A stretch of 64,000 bases of DNA from Pyxidicoccus parkwaysis (GTDB lineage: Bacteria; Myxococcota; Myxococcia; Myxococcales; Myxococcaceae). A model generated the notes under the pieces. That model had not been told where the DNA came from. It saw only the letters and a list, made by a program, of their open reading frames with translations, and did not search any database. Position 1 is the stretch's first letter; every line of letters starts with the position of its first letter. A program made the translations under genes and the position numbers. The DNA lies in the NCBI RefSeq assembly GCF_017301735.1, contig NZ_CP071090.1:11019001-11083000 (forward strand), in the 5' to 3' direction. Positions 51,451 through 60,982 of the stretch are shown here, piece by piece.

Positions 51451-54348
51451 TCACGCTCGTTCCTTCACCCCGAGCAGCTTCTTCGCCACGCGGGACAGCG
51501 TCTTGTCCCCGGCAACGGCGGGGATGTCGAGCAGCGCCGCTGCCACCCGCTTCCCGGCGCCATTCGCGTTCTCCCCCGCGAGCTTGAGGTACACCGAGCA
51601 CCGGTCGAGGAACTCCGGCAGCTCACGCGAGGCCTCCACGCGCTGGCGCAGAGCCTGTGTCAGCGCGTCCGCGGGGAACTTCTCGAACAGGTTGCGCAGC
51701 GCCTGGCGCTCCACCGCTTCCGGCCGCACCTCCGCCAGTCGCACCGCCGGGCCCAGCATGGCGAGGCCGAACGTCTTCAGCGACTCGGACACCACGCCCG
51801 GCTTCCAGCCGTCCACGAAGGCCGCCAGCAGCGTCTCCGCTCCGCGCACGTCACCCAGCACGCCGAGCGCATACGTCGCCGTCTTCGCCTCCTCGTCGTC
51901 CCCGCCGCGCGCCTCCACGCTGGCGACGAAGCGCTCCAGCACCTCCGAGTCCCCCAGCCACGCCAGCGCCATGGCCGCGCGGTTGCGCACCTCGCGAGAC
52001 GGGTCTCCGTAGAGCACCTGGCGCAGCACCGGCAGTGCCACCGTCAGGCCCGCGCTCTCCAGTTGGTCCACCGCGCTGCGCCGGGCCTCCTTCGTGGAGT
52101 CCGTCAGCGCCCGCTGCGCATACGCGTGGATGCGCTCCTTGCGTGTCTTCAGCAGCACCGCCGCCGCGTCCGCGCCCGTCTCACGCGCCCGCACGTCCTC
52201 CAGCACCTCGCGCGCGTAGAGCCGCAGGCCCGCGTCATGTCCCTTGCGCGTCAGCGCATCCAAAAGCTGCCGCGCCTCCGCGCCGCCCAGCATGCCCAGC
52301 ACGCGAATGGCCGTGCGGCGCACCATGCGGCTGTGATGCTCGGCGAGCGCCGTCTTCGCCACCTCCAGCGCCTTCTCGCGCCCGCCCTGCGACACCGCGC
52401 GCGCCACGAAGGTGCTCGCCGCGCCGTCGCTCCAGGCCGGGTACAGCTCGCCCAGTAGCGTGTCCGGGCTCATGCTCGCGTAGTAGTGCGCCGCATGCGC
52501 CGCCGCCTCGTAGCGCGTCAGCTCTCCGCGTGCCCGCTTCAGCAGCGCGTCTCCGGGCGCCAGCGGCACCTCGGGCCTGCGCACGTGGATGCTCGGGTGC
52601 GTGGGCACCGGCTGCAGCGCGCCGCCGTCCACCTGCACCGCGCCCGCCAGCCGCACCAGGGCGATTCCGAGCACCTGATACACCTTGATGAAGTCGTCCA
52701 GCTTCTCCGCCGCGTCGGCCCTTCCGGCCAGCGTGTCCAGCAGCGCCGCCGGCTTCTCCAGCCCCAGCTCGCGCAGCCGTGCCACCAGCGGCTCCACCGC
52801 GCGCGGAGACAGCGCGGGCAGGCCGTTGGCGAACTTCTCCGCCAGCTCGTCCCGCACCTCCGCCAGCGCAATCGCCGCGCGCGAGGCACCCGCTGCCCGC
52901 GCTGCGTCCGACCAGCCACTCCGAGGCACTGCCACCGGCGCCGCCGGCTTCGAGCCTCCCCGACGGCGCGACGTGAAGGCCTCGCCCTCCAGCCGGCCGA
53001 GGCCGCGCAGCTCGAGTCCCTCGGACGTCTCCACCACCACCGCCAGGGGGAACAGCGTGGGCAGCGCGGCCTCCAGGCCCACGTCGCCCAGCACCACCTT
53101 CAGCTTCGCGCCCTCAAGTGCCGCCGCCAGCGGTTCCTCGAGCGCAGCGTCCGCCGGGAGAAACAGGCCCCGGTCTCCCGAGTCCACCAACTGCGAGCGC
53201 TTCCCACTGGCCAGCAGCGTCTCCACCTTCAGCGTCACCGGCAGCAGGTCCGGCGCGAAGACGTCCTTGCGGTGCTCCTGGAAGGACGCCAGCGCCGCGC
53301 CCACGTCCGGCAGCGCCACCTCCACCAGCCGCCGCAGCGCCGCGCCATCCACCGGCAGCTTGCGCATCTCCGCATCAAGGTCCAGCCGGTGCGGCGCGAA
53401 GCCCGGGTACTGTCCGCCCTTCGCTCCCTCCAGCACGAGCCCCGCGTGGCTCTTCTTCGGTTCCACGCTCTTGAGGAACGCGGGGAGAATCTGCTTCTCC
53501 GCGTAGTGCTTCCCGGACGCGAGGTCCACGAAGCGGCTCTCGCGCACGAGGAAGTTGTCCGGCGTGGTGCGCGTGGTGAAGGAGTACTCCACCAGCGTCA
53601 GTCCCTCTACCGGCGCGCGGTCCTTCTTGGTCCACGTCTTGCCAATCAGCTCCTCGACGTAGCGGTCCTCCAGCGCCTCGCCGCCCAGGTGCTTCTCCAC
53701 CTTGCGCACGGTGAGCAGCATGTCCGCGACCAGGTCCGTGTACACCGGCGCCTCGAAGGTGCCCGTGCGCGCCACCGCGAGGTCCAGCAGCCCCGCCACC
53801 TCCACCGTGCGCGCCGCGAGCCGGCGCAGGCCGTTGGCCCGCAGCACCTCGCCGAGCTGCCGCACCTGCTCCGGCCGGTCCTCACCCAACGACACCACGC
53901 CCGACAGGCCCAGTTCGCGCACCAGCGTGGACACCTGCGCCACGCCGGTCTTCATCAAGTCGGCCGTCTCCGCCTTGCCCTTCTTGACGCTCTTCTTCTT
54001 CGTGCCGTCGGCGCCACCCGCGGGCGCCGAGTCCGTGGTGACGAACGCCTCCGGCGCCCGAGCCCACGCCACCAGCAGCGCCGCCGCGTGCTTGCAGAAG
54101 GGCCGCGAGCGCGCCGCCATGCACGAGCAGCGCCCCTTCACCTCGCGCCCGTCGCCGAACACCAGCGACACCTTGTACGGCGATGCCCCCGAGCCGAGCG
54201 CATCCGCGAACAGGCGATTCTCGTACCGCGACAGGTTGGAGAGCTGCTTGCCGTCGAAGAGCTGCGCGCCCTTCGCCAGCTCCGCCCGGTCGCTGATGAT
54301 TTCCGTCAGCGCCCCGAGTCCCCCTGCAATCTTCCGCACCTCAGCCAT
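51451..54348 (-). CDS. SWIM zinc-finger protein with HEAT-like repeats
   Basis: This 965-residue protein has a SWIM finger with Cys74, Cys76, Cys85 and His87 in CSCMAARSRPFCKH near its N-terminus. A Lys-rich linker follows (TKKKSVKKGK). The middle is a large alpha/beta region. The last 400 residues are HEAT-like helical repeats (VRRTAIRVLGMLGGAEAR, EVRNRAAMALAWLGDSEVL). SWIM fingers bind nucleic acid or proteins, and HEAT arrays act as scaffolds. Its ATG lies inside the end of the VWA gene (8-base overlap). It is the last gene of the MoxR-DUF5682-VWA-SWIM operon and may be the target-recognition part. Confidence 0.85.
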   Translation of the reverse strand: MAEVRKIAGGLGALTEIISDRAELAKGAQLFDGKQLSNLSRYENRLFADALGSGASPYKVSLVFGDGREVKGRCSCMAARSRPFCKHAAALLVAWARAPEAFVTTDSAPAGGADGTKKKSVKKGKAETADLMKTGVAQVSTLVRELGLSGVVSLGEDRPEQVRQLGEVLRANGLRRLAARTVEVAGLLDLAVARTGTFEAPVYTDLVADMLLTVRKVEKHLGGEALEDRYVEELIGKTWTKKDRAPVEGLTLVEYSFTTRTTPDNFLVRESRFVDLASGKHYAEKQILPAFLKSVEPKKSHAGLVLEGAKGGQYPGFAPHRLDLDAEMRKLPVDGAALRRLVEVALPDVGAALASFQEHRKDVFAPDLLPVTLKVETLLASGKRSQLVDSGDRGLFLPADAALEEPLAAALEGAKLKVVLGDVGLEAALPTLFPLAVVVETSEGLELRGLGRLEGEAFTSRRRGGSKPAAPVAVPRSGWSDAARAAGASRAAIALAEVRDELAEKFANGLPALSPRAVEPLVARLRELGLEKPAALLDTLAGRADAAEKLDDFIKVYQVLGIALVRLAGAVQVDGGALQPVPTHPSIHVRRPEVPLAPGDALLKRARGELTRYEAAAHAAHYYASMSPDTLLGELYPAWSDGAASTFVARAVSQGGREKALEVAKTALAEHHSRMVRRTAIRVLGMLGGAEARQLLDALTRKGHDAGLRLYAREVLEDVRARETGADAAAVLLKTRKERIHAYAQRALTDSTKEARRSAVDQLESAGLTVALPVLRQVLYGDPSREVRNRAAMALAWLGDSEVLERFVASVEARGGDDEEAKTATYALGVLGDVRGAETLLAAFVDGWKPGVVSESLKTFGLAMLGPAVRLAEVRPEAVERQALRNLFEKFPADALTQALRQRVEASRELPEFLDRCSVYLKLAGENANGAGKRVAAALLDIPAVAGDKTLSRVAKKLLGVKERA

Positions 54349-55552
54349 GGTGCGTCTCCTTGTCGGCCGTCACGAGCGGCCCCAAATCCTGGTTGCGCAT
54401 CACGCGCTCCACCACGTCCACCAGCTTGCGCGGCGTGCAGCCGAAGCACGGAATCCCCAGCGCGGTGAGCTTCTCCGCCATCGCATGGTCGTACGAGGGC
54501 TTGCCCCCGTCCGACAGCGCCAGCAGGCACATCACCTTCGCCCGCGAGTCCACGAGCTGCCGCAGCCGCGCCACCAGCTCGTCGGCGTTACCGCCCTCGT
54601 ACAGGTCCGTAATCAGGATGAAGAGCGTCTTCTCCGGACGCTGCACGTGGTTGGCCTGCGCATACGCCACCGCGCGGTTGATGTCCGTGCCGCCGCCGAG
54701 CTGCGCGGTGAAGAGCACCTCCACCGGGTCCGCGAGCATGGGCGTCATGTCCACCACTTCCGTGTCGAACAGGACGAGGCTCGTGCGCAGTACGTCCAGC
54801 GACGCGAAGATGGCCGCCATGACCGAGCTGTACACCACGCTCTCCGCCATGGAGCCGGACTGGTCCACCACCAGCGTCACGTCCCACTCGTGGTGACGGC
54901 GCTGGTTGGGCCAGAAGTAGAAACGCTCCGGAATCAGCCGCTTCCGCTCCGCGTCCCAGCCCTTCAGGTTCTGCCGAATCGTGCGCTTCCAGTCGAGGTT
55001 GCGAGCAATCGGCAGCGGGCTCGTCCTGTCCCGTTTGAGCGCGCCGAAGACGGCCGTGCGGATGGGCGCCTCCAGCTTCTTGCGTAGCTCATCCACCACT
55101 TCGCGGACAATCTGCCGGGCGATGTCCTTCGCCTGGTCCGGAATCAGCCCGCGCGCGCTGACCAACGTCGTCACGAGCTCCACGTTCTTGTCGAGGAAGG
55201 GCAGCGTCTCCGGCTCGAAGAGGAGCTGCGTCAGCCCCTTCTTCTCAATCGCATCCTTCTGCACGAGCGCAATCACGTCGTCGCGGAAGAAGCCGCGCAG
55301 CGCGCCCAGCCACTTGGGGATGTACGGCCGCGAGCCCGCGGAGTTGGCGCTCTTCTCGCCGTAGACGAAGGAGAGCGCGTCATCCAACTCATCCAGGTCT
55401 CCCTCGCCCACGCCCACCGCGCCGGCGCCGCCCGCGAGCCCTCGCAGCGAGGGGCACGAGCCCGTCTTCTCCGCCGCCGGGCCCAGCGCCAGCCGCCAGC
55501 GCAGGAGCGCATCGCGGTCCTTCTCAGACAAGTCCTTGGGGTCCACGCTCAT
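54341..55552 (-). CDS. VWA-domain protein (MoxR partner)
   Basis: The protein has 403 residues. The N-terminal 220 residues are helical and charged. The VWA domain begins near 223 with the MIDAS motif VVDQSGSM (Asp230, Ser232, Ser234) and a matching GGGTDINRA. Such proteins are metal-ion-dependent adaptors that pair with MoxR-type AAA+ ATPases, here encoded two genes upstream. The ATG overlaps the DUF5682 stop as ATGA and its end overlaps the SWIM gene, so all four proteins should be made in fixed ratio. Confidence 0.88.
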   Translation of the reverse strand: MSVDPKDLSEKDRDALLRWRLALGPAAEKTGSCPSLRGLAGGAGAVGVGEGDLDELDDALSFVYGEKSANSAGSRPYIPKWLGALRGFFRDDVIALVQKDAIEKKGLTQLLFEPETLPFLDKNVELVTTLVSARGLIPDQAKDIARQIVREVVDELRKKLEAPIRTAVFGALKRDRTSPLPIARNLDWKRTIRQNLKGWDAERKRLIPERFYFWPNQRRHHEWDVTLVVDQSGSMAESVVYSSVMAAIFASLDVLRTSLVLFDTEVVDMTPMLADPVEVLFTAQLGGGTDINRAVAYAQANHVQRPEKTLFILITDLYEGGNADELVARLRQLVDSRAKVMCLLALSDGGKPSYDHAMAEKLTALGIPCFGCTPRKLVDVVERVMRNQDLGPLVTADKETHHG

Positions 55553-57861
55553 AGCAGGTCATCCAGGTCATCGAGCGCCTTGCCCAGCTCCGCGCTCATG
55601 TCCTTGAGCTTCTCCTTGTCCTTCTCTTCCAGGACGGTCTTCACCGCCTGCCCCTTCGTCCCGAGCTGCCGCAACGCCACCACGTTCTCCATCAGGTAGC
55701 GGCGCTCCGTGGAACCCAGCGCGCCCAGTGCTCTCCTCAATACCGGGAGGGTCTGACGGAAGCGCTCGGGCTCGACACTGGAGAGGAAGTCGTCCAGCGC
55801 CTTCACCACCTCGCGGCTCTTCACCAGCACCAGCGCGTTCACCTGGAGGAATCCCTCCAGGTACGCCGCGCCCGCCTCCGGCTCCACCGCCAATGACAGA
55901 CGCCGCCCCACTTCCAGCGCCACGTCCGTCTCGGACAACTCCTGCGCAATGTACAGCAGGCCCGTGGCGAGGCCCGACGTCGAGGGATGCACTGCGTGGC
56001 TCTCCATCAGCCCACGCGCCTCCGCGAGCCAGCCCGCCTTGTCCGCGCGAGGCTGCGCCAGCGCCACCTCGTGCAGCGTGCGCAGCGCTTCCAGCACCGG
56101 GCCCACCGCGTCCGGTGCGCAAGCGCTGGCCTCACGCACGCGCAGCAGCGCGCGGCCGAAGGTCTTCTCGCACAACACCGCCACGGCTTCGTCGCCCACG
56201 TCTGCATGCGCGCGCGAAGTGCCGTACGCCACCAGTCCCGACAGGGCTCGTGCCGCGGAGGCGAGCGAAGGCAAATCTGAGTCCGTTGCCGCATGCGCGT
56301 CACAGGCGCGGAGCGCCGAGGCCACCGTCTGCGAGCAGCCGGTAATCACAGACTCCAGCAGCACGTCCGCGGCATCGGCCGTGCTCTTCGCCGTGTTCAG
56401 CCGCTCCTGCAGGACGCGCGTCGTCACCGCCTCCAGCGTGTCGCCGAGGACAATCTTCTCCACCAGCGCCACGTCCGTGGAGGGCGTCCACTGTGCCTGC
56501 CAGGACTCGCGCACGCGGGTGAGCGCGGCGTAGCCTCCGGCCTCCTGCGGCTGTGCGTTCCGCTGCTGCCCCGCGCCCTGGAGCGATGCGTACGGAATGT
56601 CCGTCACGCGCAGCCGGTGCAGGAAGACGGACGAGCCCACCTCCACGTCATTGTTCAGCCGCAGGGAGAACGTCTCCGGGCTGTCCGAGCGCGGAAGGCG
56701 GCGCGCATCCACCTCGCGCCAGAACTCCGCCTGGAGCGAGTTCTGTCCAATCCGGCTCGCCACCCGGCCCACCTGGTGGCCGATGACGCTCTTCCACAGG
56801 AAGCCGTCCACGTGCGTCGCGTCGCCACGGCACAGCGTGGCCACCGTGGCCTCGCGCAATTCATCCAGTCCCGGCGCGCTCTTCTCGCGCAGGTCCGCCA
56901 GCGTCAGCGCCAGCCGGTACGCCTCCAGCACGTCGGACAGTGACGCGGTGAAGCCGCGCGTGCGCAGGTGCCCCGCGAAGTCGATGAGCACCTCCAGCGT
57001 CGCGCGCCGGAAGTCGCACTTCGCCTCATGAGCCTTCTGGTAGAAGTGCGGCGCCCGGTTGCCCGCGCCATATCCGAGCTGCTCCGCGAGCCGGGGAAAG
57101 CTGTACGGAATCAGCGTCACCGCGCAGGGCACGCCCTTGGGCAGCTTCGCCTCCAGCGCCGGCTCCACGTCGCCCGCGACGAAGGCCGCCACGTGCGCCG
57201 CGCCCGCCACCACCGCCACCTTCTCCGGCGGTACGCCGCTCGCCACCACCTCCAGCACCTTGCGCGCCATGAAGGCGTCGCGCCAGCGGTGGTAGCCGTG
57301 CCTCGGCCCCGCGTTCAGCACGTCCGCCCAGGCGAGCAGCACCGGCCGGAAGCCCTCGGGCGTCCAGTCGGGCGCCTCGAACATCGCCTCCCACAGCTCT
57401 TCGAAGGAACGGTAGCCGCGCTCCTTCGCGAAGCGCTCCGTGAGGGGCTCCTCGGGAAGCGCGATGGCGGCGGACTCCGTGTCGTCGCTTTCGACGCCGG
57501 GCTCCTCGCCGTCCTCCTCCCGGTCCACCTCCAGGCTGACTCCGACGGGGATGTCGATGAACTCCGCGCGGGCCTTGTTTGCCTTTGCCCAGCGCAGCGC
57601 CGCGTACTCGGGCGAGTACTCCGCGAAGGGCCACAGCGCCGAGCGCGGCGTGCCGTCCGTGCGGTAGCCCAGAATCGCCACCGGCGGCTTCGTGGCCTCG
57701 TCGCACAGGACGTCCACGATGCCCGTCGCGTCGCACGGACCTTCCACGAGGATGACTTCCGGCCGGACACGTTCGAGCCACTTGCCCAGCACCGACGTGG
57801 TGCGAGGAGAGTGGTGGCGCACCGAGAACAGGTGCACCCGGGAGAGCAGGGCGAGGTCCAT
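55549..57861 (-). CDS. DUF5682-family protein
   Basis: The protein has 770 residues from ATG 57861. The opening VHLFSVRHHSPRTTSVLG and EVILVEGPCDATGIVD is diagnostic for the family. A His-His-Ser-Pro and a Val-Glu-Gly-Pro pair recall the active-site region of TraB/EreA-like hydrolases, so an enzymatic core is possible. Later parts are helical, with ERYLMENVVALRQLGTK-like repeats at the end. The ATG overlaps the MoxR stop by one base. An upstream extension of 15 codons lies inside the MoxR gene and is rejected. Confidence 0.82.
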   Translation of the reverse strand: MDLALLSRVHLFSVRHHSPRTTSVLGKWLERVRPEVILVEGPCDATGIVDVLCDEATKPPVAILGYRTDGTPRSALWPFAEYSPEYAALRWAKANKARAEFIDIPVGVSLEVDREEDGEEPGVESDDTESAAIALPEEPLTERFAKERGYRSFEELWEAMFEAPDWTPEGFRPVLLAWADVLNAGPRHGYHRWRDAFMARKVLEVVASGVPPEKVAVVAGAAHVAAFVAGDVEPALEAKLPKGVPCAVTLIPYSFPRLAEQLGYGAGNRAPHFYQKAHEAKCDFRRATLEVLIDFAGHLRTRGFTASLSDVLEAYRLALTLADLREKSAPGLDELREATVATLCRGDATHVDGFLWKSVIGHQVGRVASRIGQNSLQAEFWREVDARRLPRSDSPETFSLRLNNDVEVGSSVFLHRLRVTDIPYASLQGAGQQRNAQPQEAGGYAALTRVRESWQAQWTPSTDVALVEKIVLGDTLEAVTTRVLQERLNTAKSTADAADVLLESVITGCSQTVASALRACDAHAATDSDLPSLASAARALSGLVAYGTSRAHADVGDEAVAVLCEKTFGRALLRVREASACAPDAVGPVLEALRTLHEVALAQPRADKAGWLAEARGLMESHAVHPSTSGLATGLLYIAQELSETDVALEVGRRLSLAVEPEAGAAYLEGFLQVNALVLVKSREVVKALDDFLSSVEPERFRQTLPVLRRALGALGSTERRYLMENVVALRQLGTKGQAVKTVLEEKDKEKLKDMSAELGKALDDLDDLL

Positions 57862-58946
57862 CAGCCCCTCAGCAGCTTCTTGCTCGCGGTGTACAGCTCC
57901 TTCCACGGGCCCGTGCGGCCCTTGGCCACGGTCTCCATGTACTCGCGCAGGGCCTTCACGTCGTCCTCCTGCTCCTTCACCACCGCGCCCACCAGCGATG
58001 CCGCCAGCTCGTGCGGCGTCACCTTCCCGGCGCCGAACTGGTCCGCGAGGATGGAGCTGTTGAAGAGGACGCTGATGGCCTCCGCCGTGGACAGCACCGC
58101 GCCCGGCGTGCGCACCTTCGTCTTCCCGTCCTTCGTCACGCCCTTGCGCAGCTCATGGAAGAGCGTCAGCAGCACGCGCGACAACTCCTCCGTCGGCGGC
58201 ACGCCCACCTGATAGTCATTGCGCAGCTCCGCCTCGCGCTTGGTCACGATTTGGATTTCCTGCTCCAGGTCCTCCACCACCGGCACGGTGACGAAGTTGA
58301 AGCGGCGCTTGAGCGCGGCGCTCATCTCGTTGACGCCACGGTCTCGCGTGTTCGCGGTGGCGATGAGGTTGAAGCCTCGCTGCGCGCTGACGACTTCGCC
58401 CAGCTCCGGAATGGAGACCTGCTTCTCCGAGAGGATGGAGATGAGCGCGTCCTGGATTTCCGGCGACGTGCGCGTCACCTCCTCGAAGCGGGCGAACTTG
58501 CCCGTCTTCATCGCGCGCAGCACGGGGGAGGGGACGAGCGCCTCCGGTGACGGGCCCTGCGCCAGCAGCAGCGCGTAGTTCCACGAGTACTTGAGGTGGT
58601 CCTCGCTGGTGCCCGCCGTGCCCTGCACGATGAGCGCCGAGGTGCCGCTGATGGCGGCGGACAGGTGCTCGGACAGCCAGCTCTTCGCGGTGCCGGGCTC
58701 GCCCACGAGCATCAGCGCGCGGTCCGAGGCCAGCGTCGCGATGCACACCTGGATGAGTCCCTTGTCACCGACGTACTTGGGAGTAATCGGCACTCCTCCC
58801 ACGGGCTTGGCGCTCCCGAGGATGTACGTCTCCACCGCGCGCGGCGAGAGCGCCCAACCCGGAGGGCGGGGCTTGTCGTCGTGGGCGACGAGGGCTTCGA
58901 GCTCGGTCTTGTACTTCGCTTCGGCTGGCAGGCGGATGTCCGGCAT
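57861..58946 (-). CDS. MoxR-type AAA+ ATPase
   Basis: This 361-residue protein has Walker A GEPGTAKS (82-89). The Walker B region reads FARFEEVTRTSPEIQDALIS, the sensor 1 region IATANTRDRGVNE, and the arginine-finger region SAALKRRFNFVTVP. MoxR ATPases work as chaperones that remodel or activate partner complexes with a VWA protein. It is the first gene of the operon and shares one base with the next stop/start. ATG 58946 is chosen; a GTG ten codons upstream is possible. Promoter DNA must lie in the 182 bases before the divergent gene. Confidence 0.9.
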   Translation of the reverse strand: MPDIRLPAEAKYKTELEALVAHDDKPRPPGWALSPRAVETYILGSAKPVGGVPITPKYVGDKGLIQVCIATLASDRALMLVGEPGTAKSWLSEHLSAAISGTSALIVQGTAGTSEDHLKYSWNYALLLAQGPSPEALVPSPVLRAMKTGKFARFEEVTRTSPEIQDALISILSEKQVSIPELGEVVSAQRGFNLIATANTRDRGVNEMSAALKRRFNFVTVPVVEDLEQEIQIVTKREAELRNDYQVGVPPTEELSRVLLTLFHELRKGVTKDGKTKVRTPGAVLSTAEAISVLFNSSILADQFGAGKVTPHELAASLVGAVVKEQEDDVKALREYMETVAKGRTGPWKELYTASKKLLRG

Positions 58947-59128
58947 GCAGGGAACGCTATCCGCACGGTCTGACACACGGCAATCCGTGGAGTGGCCTCG
59001 CGGGTGGGGCGCCAGACAACCCGGGAGGTGACGTCACGCGTCTGTCTCCAGCACTGTCAGGGCTTCGGGATTCGCGGCGTCAACGGCTGCCCCGCCGCAG
59101 GATGTGAACCCCGTCGAAGGAGGTCTTC

Positions 59129-59992
59129 TTGGCCCTCGTGATGGCGATGTTCTACGTGCTCCGTCCCACGCAGGCGCTTCGTCAGTGGTTGGAAGAGCGG
59201 AACGTCCCCCGGTGGATGTGGCTGGACCGGCCCCATGTCTGGAGCCAGATGGGCGTCGGCGACCATGACTACGTGGGGCAGGAGGAGAACGCGCAGACGT
59301 TCCTCAAGCTCGCCGTCCTCGCGAGCTTCCAGGGAGATTTGGAGCGCGCCACGCATTCTCCCATCCACGTCATGGCCGACCACGAAGAGGTGCGGCGGCA
59401 AGTGCTCGGGGAGCTGCTCGGGCCACCGCCGCTGACGGTAGAGGTCTTCGACCGCTGGTGGTTCCTGGAGCCCGCCGAGGGGCTGCACACCGTCGAGGGC
59501 ACCATCGGCCACACTCCCGTCCCCACGCTGCGCAAGGTGCGCGGCCCGGAAGTGCTCAGCCCCACGGTGGACGCTGAGTCCTACACAGGCAGGCGCATCC
59601 ACCCGGTCGGCCAATGGTGGGAGGACTCCATCCGCGAGCGCGAGGAAGACGTCCCCCGTCTCCAGGTCGCGGTGAGCTGGGTGCTGGAGCGCCTGACGGA
59701 GAAGACGCCGCACCGGACCTGTGTCATCCGGACCCGGCCCTTCTCGCTCGGGGCGCGCGTCCAGGACGTACTCCACGTCCCGGGCTGGACGCTGCATGAA
59801 CGAGGCGCTTCGCTGCTCGAAGGCATCAAGCTCACCCTCGAGGAGCCTGTCTGGGGCTTCGAGGACGTGTGGAACTTCACGTACCGCGTCTACGCGGGAG
59901 AGCGCCGGTCCGTGTCGAAGGGCACCGCGTCCCTTCAGCTCGAAAAGAGCGGGGAGAGCTGGACGGTCCGCTCCGGCTCCCTGGAGCCCTGA
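59129..59992 (+). CDS. Hypothetical protein, 287 residues
   Basis: The start codon is TTG 59129, four bases behind a perfect AAGGAGGT; in-frame ATGs at 59141 and nearby are too far from it. The protein has alternating Trp-rich strands and helices (NVPRWMWLDRPHVWSQMGVG, VEVFDRWWFLEPAEGLHTVEG) and no signal peptide despite the hydrophobic first ten residues. No domain is recognised. It lies divergent to the MoxR operon and 47 bases before an acetyltransferase gene, with which it may be transcribed. Confidence 0.7.
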   Translation: MALVMAMFYVLRPTQALRQWLEERNVPRWMWLDRPHVWSQMGVGDHDYVGQEENAQTFLKLAVLASFQGDLERATHSPIHVMADHEEVRRQVLGELLGPPPLTVEVFDRWWFLEPAEGLHTVEGTIGHTPVPTLRKVRGPEVLSPTVDAESYTGRRIHPVGQWWEDSIREREEDVPRLQVAVSWVLERLTEKTPHRTCVIRTRPFSLGARVQDVLHVPGWTLHERGASLLEGIKLTLEEPVWGFEDVWNFTYRVYAGERRSVSKGTASLQLEKSGESWTVRSGSLEP

Positions 59993-60039
59993 AGAATCCA
60001 CCGTGGCGCGCGGGCGCTCACGCGAGCAGATTACCGACC

Positions 60040-60558
60040 ATGATTCCGGCCTTCGAAAACGTCACCACCGAACGACTCGTGCTGCGTCCCTTCCGAGAGA
60101 GTGACCTCGACGCGATATTCACGCTCCACAGCGACCCGGAGACGAACAAGTTCAGCTCCCACGGGCCCATGCGTACGCTCGACGATGCGCGCGAGCGCCT
60201 GACGATGTGGCTGAACGACTACTCACAGAAGGGCGTGGGGTACTGGGCCGTCGCGCGGCGCGAGGCTCCGGGTGTCATCGTGGGCGTGGGCGGCGTGCGC
60301 CACAAGGAGCTCCAGGGCCAGCACGTGCTGAACCTCGCGTACCGCTTCAGTCCCGAGACGTGGGGCTCGGGGTACGCGACGGAGGTGTCCCGCGTGGCGC
60401 TGGAGCTGGCGCGGAAGCACATTCCGGACGTGCCCGTGGTGGCCATCATCCACCAGCTCAACACGCCGTCCATCCGCGTGGCGGAGCGGCTCGGGATGCG
60501 GTTGGACCGCGTCATCGACTACGAGGGCATGCCGAGCCGCCTGTACCTGGACCGCTGA
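60040..60558 (+). CDS. GNAT-family N-acetyltransferase
   Basis: The protein has 172 residues. The opening TTERLVLRPFRESDLDAIF is typical of RimJ/RimL-type GNATs. The acetyl-CoA-binding motif is represented by YRFSPETWGSGYATEVSRVAL. The C-terminal INxxS motif is IHQLNTPSIRVAERLGMRL. It probably acetylates the N-terminus of a ribosomal or other protein, or a small amine. The longer open frame upstream overlaps the preceding gene in another frame and is rejected. The convergent DUF3088 gene ends 13 bases away. Confidence 0.88.
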   Translation: MIPAFENVTTERLVLRPFRESDLDAIFTLHSDPETNKFSSHGPMRTLDDARERLTMWLNDYSQKGVGYWAVARREAPGVIVGVGGVRHKELQGQHVLNLAYRFSPETWGSGYATEVSRVALELARKHIPDVPVVAIIHQLNTPSIRVAERLGMRLDRVIDYEGMPSRLYLDR

Positions 60559-60571
60559 GCCGGGCCGCGCG

Positions 60572-60922
60572 TCACGGGTGCGGCGAGGCGATGCCGAAGC
60601 GCGCGGAGAGCCAGCGGGTGATGGCTTCCTTGCCCGAGACGAACCGCCGCCCCTCGTGTGTGCCCGTCTTGCAGCCGTGGTCGTCCGAGCCATCACCGAG
60701 CACCAGCAGCGGCAGCCACTGGTGGTGCTCGCCCACCAACTCCACCACCGCGACGCGAGGCCGCTGCCAGGGGATGCGCCGCACGTCGAGGCCGCTCGCG
60801 ACCTGGGGGTAGTAGCTCAGCACGCCTTCGAGCTGCGCGCAGTGCTCGCAGTAGAAGCTCACGCCAGGGTATGCCGGGTCCTCGAAACCGGGAGACAACA
60901 GGAACAAGATGTCGGATGGCAT
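60572..60922 (-). CDS. DUF3088-family thioredoxin-like protein
   Basis: The protein has 116 residues from ATG 60922. Diagnostic sequence is LLSPGFEDPAYPG, followed by FYCEHCAQLEGVLSYYP with the Cys25-x-x-Cys28 pair, then VRRIPWQRPRVAVVELVGE. The family has a thioredoxin-like fold; a redox role is inferred from the CxxC. The protein is complete compared with the family length of about 110-120 residues. It lies downstream of the alpha/beta hydrolase gene on the same strand. Confidence 0.82.
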   Translation of the reverse strand: MPSDILFLLSPGFEDPAYPGVSFYCEHCAQLEGVLSYYPQVASGLDVRRIPWQRPRVAVVELVGEHHQWLPLLVLGDGSDDHGCKTGTHEGRRFVSGKEAITRWLSARFGIASPHP

Positions 60923-60982
60923 GCTCGTGGACCTAGCCTTCGTTGCGCCGGGTGGCCAGCGCAAAGCACCCGCGAGCGCGCC

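Noticed and set aside
52486..54468. 660-codon open frame on the plus strand
   Set aside because: Antisense to the SWIM-HEAT gene; Arg/His/Gln-rich and without motifs.
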